Assembly (NCBI RefSeq): GCF_000472445.1
Contig: NZ_AXAJ01000001.1
Location: 496,643 to 560,642, forward strand
Source: Burkholderia sp. WSM2230
GTDB lineage: Bacteria; Pseudomonadota; Gammaproteobacteria; Burkholderiales; Burkholderiaceae
Length of the DNA: 64,000 bases
Reading direction: 5' to 3'
The notes beneath the pieces were generated by a model. It ran no database searches, was not told the DNA's origin, and saw only the letters and a list, made by a program, of their open reading frames with translations. A program made the translations under genes and the position numbers. Every line of letters begins with the position of its first letter. The first letter of the stretch is position 1. Positions 60,785 through 64,000 of this stretch are shown here, piece by piece.

Positions 60785-62336
60785 GTTTCGCTTCCTCCAC
60801 CGCTTCAGCGAGCGTCGACTGCTCGCCTGCGCCGTAGGCGATTGCATCCATGATCGAGGCTTCGTTCATCTGCGCGCCGTCAAGCTGTGCGACGGTCTGT
60901 CCATCGCGGATGACCACCGCACGGTCCGCGACGGCAGTCAGTTCTTCGAGTTCCGACGCCGACAGCAGCACCGCCAGTCCCGCATCGCGCAGTTCGCGCA
61001 CGATCTTCGCGACGTCCGCCTTCGCGCCCACATCGATGCCGCGCGTCGGCTCATCGAGCAATAGCAGACGTGGATGCGTGGCCAGCCACCTCGCTAGCAG
61101 CACCTTCTGCTGATTGCCGCCCGAGAGTTCGCGGATCGGCTGATCGGCCGAGCGCAGCTTGATGCCGAGCGACTCGATGAACCCATCGACGATTTCTTTC
61201 TGTCGCGCGACATCCACCACGCCGCGTTTCGTGAGCGCCGGCAGGCACACGAGCGTGAGGTTGTCACGCACGGACAGCTCCGGCACGATGCCCTCGGCCT
61301 TGCGGTCTTCCGTCAGATACGCGATGCCATGCGCGATCGCATCTTTCGGCGACTTCCATGCGACGGTCTCGCCATTCATCGAAAGTTTGCCCTGGACCGG
61401 ACGGTCCGCGCCGAAGAGCAGCCGCATTGTTTCCGTGCGGCCAGAGCCGAGCAGCCCCGCGAGACCAACGGCTTCGCCTGCGTGAACATCGAGCGAAACG
61501 TCCGCGACTTTGGCGCCTGCCGCCAGTCCTTGCGCACTCAGAGCGAGGGCGCCGCGCTTCTCCAGGTTCGCTTCCTTGACCGCGCTGTCTTCATGTACGA
61601 CCGCGGCGAGTGTGCGCCCGAGCATAGTGGTGACGAGCCTGAGCTTGTCCATCTCCTGCATCGCGCTTTCGGCGACGGTTTGCCCGTCGCGCATCACGGT
61701 GACCCGATCGCACAGCGCATACAGTTCGTCCAGCCGATGCGAGACGAAGATCACCGCGCGTCCGTCATCGCGAAGACGGCGCACCACGCTGAACAGCAAC
61801 TCGACTTCGCGCTCGTCGAGCGACGACGTCGATTCATCCATGATCACCATCTTCGCATCCGCCGACACGGCGCGCGCCAGCGCGACCATCTGCTGAATCG
61901 CGGTCGAATACTCGCGCACGGGCTTCTTCACGTCGATCTTCAGGCCGAACGATTCGAGCAGCTCGGCTGCGCGACGCTGCACGGTTTTCCAGTCGATCAG
62001 GCCGAAACGGCGCGGCTCGCGTCCGAGAAATATGTTCTCCGCGACCGAGCGAAACGGCACCAGATTGATTTCCTGATAGATCGTGCTGATGCCTGCCTCG
62101 CGCGCTTCCTTCGGCGTGCGGAAATCGACTTCGCGTCCGTCAAAGCGAATAGTGCCGGCGCTCTTTCGATACGCACCGGTGAAAATCTTGATGAGCGTCG
62201 ATTTGCCCGCGCCATTCTGACCGATCAGCGCGTGCACTTCGCCCGCGTTCACGGTCAGCCGTGCGCGTTTTAACGCGGCGACACCGCCGAAGGAGATGTC
62301 GATGTCCTGCATATCGAGCAACGGAGCCTGAGCCAT
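60774..62336 (-). CDS. ytfR: Sugar ABC transporter ATPase (YtfR-like)
   Basis: The 520-residue protein has two ATP-binding halves. The first has Walker A GQNGAGKST, signature YSTAIQQM and Walker B MVIMDESTSSLD. The second has a degenerate Walker A GLLGSGRTE, LSGGNQQKV and LLLDEPTRGIDVG, as in most sugar-type ATPases. It powers uptake for the two permeases. ATG 62336 follows the binding-protein gene by 81 bp, with a hairpin in between. Confidence 0.92.
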   Translation of the reverse strand: MAQAPLLDMQDIDISFGGVAALKRARLTVNAGEVHALIGQNGAGKSTLIKIFTGAYRKSAGTIRFDGREVDFRTPKEAREAGISTIYQEINLVPFRSVAENIFLGREPRRFGLIDWKTVQRRAAELLESFGLKIDVKKPVREYSTAIQQMVALARAVSADAKMVIMDESTSSLDEREVELLFSVVRRLRDDGRAVIFVSHRLDELYALCDRVTVMRDGQTVAESAMQEMDKLRLVTTMLGRTLAAVVHEDSAVKEANLEKRGALALSAQGLAAGAKVADVSLDVHAGEAVGLAGLLGSGRTETMRLLFGADRPVQGKLSMNGETVAWKSPKDAIAHGIAYLTEDRKAEGIVPELSVRDNLTLVCLPALTKRGVVDVARQKEIVDGFIESLGIKLRSADQPIRELSGGNQQKVLLARWLATHPRLLLLDEPTRGIDVGAKADVAKIVRELRDAGLAVLLSASELEELTAVADRAVVIRDGQTVAQLDGAQMNEASIMDAIAYGAGEQSTLAEAVEEAKHDR

Positions 62337-62374
62337 CGTGTGTCGTCCAGCGTCGAAAGAGTCGAAATGACAAC

Positions 62375-62400
62375 GCGGGCGCTTCGAGCAAAGCGCCCGC
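62375..62400 (-). terminator. Intercistronic hairpin between binding-protein and ATPase genes
   Basis: A 10 bp perfect stem (GCGGGCGCTT with AAGCGCCCGC) closes a six-base loop. On the minus strand it follows the binding-protein stop by 17 bp, and is followed by GTTGTCATTTCG rather than a pure T tract. It would partially terminate or protect the upstream mRNA. Confidence 0.55.
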
Positions 62401-62417
62401 AAAGGCATACACGTCGG

Positions 62418-63428
62418 TCAGTATCCGTACTGCATGCTCGCGTCGACGTTGCTCTTGTCATAGAAGCGATCGGACACCTTGACCCACGGCGGAACAGTTT
62501 CGCCTTTCGCGTACTTCTGCGCGACATCGCATGCGAGCGGGCCGAAGAACGGGCTCGATTGCACGCTCGCGCCGAGTTCGCCTGCCTTGATGGCCTCGAG
62601 GCCGCCCTTGGTGCCGTCGATGGTCACGATCTGAATGTCCTTGCCCGGCTGTTTGCCCGCGGCCTTGATCGCGGCGATGGCGCCGAGCGCCATTTCGTCG
62701 TTGTGCGCATAGACGGCGGTCGCGTCGGGATGCGCCTGCAACAGCGTCTCCATCACCTGACGGCCCTTGTCGCGCGCGAAATCGCCGCTCTGCGAGGCAA
62801 CGATCTTCATGCCGGGATTCTTTGCAATGACCTCGTCGAAGCCTTTCTTGCGATCATTCGCGGCGGACGCGCCCGTCGAGCCTTCCAGCTCGATGATGGT
62901 CGCCTTGCCGTTGGTCGCCTTCACGAGCCAGTTCGCAGCGCGCTGCCCCTGGTCGATGAAGTCCGAACCGATGAAGGTGATGTAGTCCTTGCCGGCTTTC
63001 GCCATCGACTGGTCGACGTTGCGGTCGACGAGAATCACGGGAATGCCCGCCTTCTTCGCCTGCATGATGACAGGGACGAGCGGCTTTTCTTCACGCGGGG
63101 GAAACACGAGCAGATCGACGTGCTGCGCAATCATGCTTTGAATATCCGCGACCTGCTTGGCAGCGGAACTGTTGGCATCGGTCATGACCATCTGCCAGCC
63201 GCATTTGGATGCGATTTCCTTGAAGCTTCTCGTCTCCGCAAGCCGCCAGGGGTTATTGCTTTCCGTCTGCGCGAAGCCGACCTTGAGCGGCTTCTTGTTA
63301 GGGATTTTCGGCAGGGCGTCGTCGGCGGCATGCGCGACGCCGAAGCCGGCGGAGAGGGTCAGCGCAGCGAGTGCGAGAAACGATGCAGCAATCGGGCGCA
63401 GGCCCGCTTTCTTCTTGAGCGACAGCAT
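62418..63428 (-). CDS. ytfQ: Sugar ABC transporter substrate-binding protein (YtfQ-like)
   Basis: The 336-residue precursor has a signal peptide ending GVAHAAD. Mature KVGFAQTESNNPWRLAETR and ELEGSTGASAANDRKKGFDE match galactofuranose-binding YtfQ, as do SQSGDFARDKGRQVMETLL and VYAHNDEMALGAI. It captures a furanose-type sugar in the periplasm. ATG 63428 has CGGAGGAAGAC upstream. It leads the operon; the LacI gene is just upstream on the same strand. Confidence 0.9.
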   Translation of the reverse strand: MLSLKKKAGLRPIAASFLALAALTLSAGFGVAHAADDALPKIPNKKPLKVGFAQTESNNPWRLAETRSFKEIASKCGWQMVMTDANSSAAKQVADIQSMIAQHVDLLVFPPREEKPLVPVIMQAKKAGIPVILVDRNVDQSMAKAGKDYITFIGSDFIDQGQRAANWLVKATNGKATIIELEGSTGASAANDRKKGFDEVIAKNPGMKIVASQSGDFARDKGRQVMETLLQAHPDATAVYAHNDEMALGAIAAIKAAGKQPGKDIQIVTIDGTKGGLEAIKAGELGASVQSSPFFGPLACDVAQKYAKGETVPPWVKVSDRFYDKSNVDASMQYGY

Positions 63429-63522
63429 GTCTTCCTCCGATAAGGATGGTTTGCCTGTTTTCTGTCAATGCCGATGCTTGTGATGCCCGGTCTTCTTCCT
63501 GCTGCGAGAGTCGTGCTACCTG

Positions 63523-64000
63523 CTAGTCGTTAATATTATTAATTGCCAGTTGCTTCGTTTCAGCGATGACCTTGACCGAGCCGCGCTCGATCAACGGCCC
63601 GTCCAGCTTGACCGTCCGGCGCCGCACCGGCGCGCCCGCCGCGCGGTTGTGTTCTTCCTGCAAGAGCGTTTCGACAGCCCATTTGCCGAGCTCATAGTTC
63701 GGCAGCACGACGGTGGACAGCGGCGGATGCGTGTGCCGGGCGATTTCCTGATCGTCGTAGCCGAGCACGGAAACATCGTCGGGGACTCGCAGGCCGAGTT
63801 GCTTGAGCGCTTCTATTGCGCCGAGCGCCATCAGATCGTTAGCGCAGAAAATGGCCGTTGGCGGGTTCGGCTCGCGCATTAGCGAGAGCGTTTCCTCGAA
63901 GCCCGTCGCCGGGCCCCAATCGCCTTCACGCACGAGTTCTGGCGCAAACGGCAGGTCAGCCGTCGCCAAAGCCGTGCGATAACCCTTCAGACGATCGCGC
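63523..64000 (-). CDS. LacI/GalR-family regulator, 5'-partial
   Basis: The frame continues past the window edge, so the N-terminal HTH is not visible. The part seen is the C-terminal effector domain of a LacI-type regulator: RDRLKGYRTALATADLPF, PPTAIFCANDLMALGAIEAL, VPDDVSVLGYDDQEIARH and PPLSTVVLPNYELGKWAVETLL. It likely senses the sugar carried by the adjacent YtfQ-like transporter. It ends 94 bp upstream of that operon. Confidence 0.85.
   Translation of the reverse strand, partial: RDRLKGYRTALATADLPFAPELVREGDWGPATGFEETLSLMREPNPPTAIFCANDLMALGAIEALKQLGLRVPDDVSVLGYDDQEIARHTHPPLSTVVLPNYELGKWAVETLLQEEHNRAAGAPVRRRTVKLDGPLIERGSVKVIAETKQLAINNIND

Noticed and set aside
59885..60853. Plus-strand frame of 322 codons opposite the YtfT-like permease
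   Set aside because: Antisense to a coupled ABC operon; translation is Arg/His/Asp-rich and without domains.

Overview
This 64 kb window looks like chromosome from a Burkholderia-group betaproteobacterium (Paraburkholderia/Caballeronia type). It has high GC, dense non-overlapping genes, typical Burkholderia porins, many LysR/GntR/TetR regulators, a PolB polymerase and aromatic-acid catabolism. This assignment is inference from gene content; no rRNA or tRNA is present to anchor it. I see no prophage, insertion sequence, CRISPR array or replication origin.

Layout. 1-2.2 kb: the end of a FliG-like rotor gene followed by MotA- and MotB-type stator genes. 2.2-9.3 kb: a cyclic-nucleotide-domain/thioredoxin-reductase-like fusion, a membrane protein, a glutathione transferase, a thiamine-diphosphate pyruvate-oxidase-like enzyme, a short-chain dehydrogenase and a DsbA/FrnE-type oxidoreductase. 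9.4-18.6 kb: a secreted beta-propeller protein, a DUF2322 protein, a three-gene outer/inner-membrane metal-uptake type operon (DUF2946, TonB receptor, PepSY protein) and a TPR-glycosyltransferase. 18.6-22.6 kb: DUF1801, an ArsR-SRPBCC pair, LysR, and a nitrilase-fold protein lacking the expected cysteine.

22.9-31.2 kb and 38.5-43.1 kb are two loci of one pathway, meta-cleavage of gallate or a related catechol acid to 4-oxalomesaconate. Locus one has an oxalomesaconate tautomerase (PrpF/GalD type), a LysR with two winged-helix domains translationally coupled to a GntR, an extradiol dioxygenase split into LigB and LigA parts, an aromatic-acid MFS importer, a small membrane protein and a porin. 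Locus two has a LysR divergent from 2-pyrone-4,6-dicarboxylate hydrolase (ligI), then dctA and a second porin. Between them lie a lipoprotein phosphoesterase, polB, a PRC-barrel protein, DUF2891 and ompW.

43.1-55.8 kb: a metallo-beta-lactamase-fold hydrolase divergent from TetR with a good palindromic operator, a SulP transporter, a zinc alcohol dehydrogenase, an AhpD-like peroxidase-related protein, an MFS transporter, LysR/DUF899, a GGDEF-EAL protein and an HU protein. 56-64 kb: a DAHP synthase, a c-type cytochrome, a decayed AraC gene and a YtfQ-YtfR-YtfT-YjfF type sugar ABC transporter behind a LacI regulator that runs off the window.
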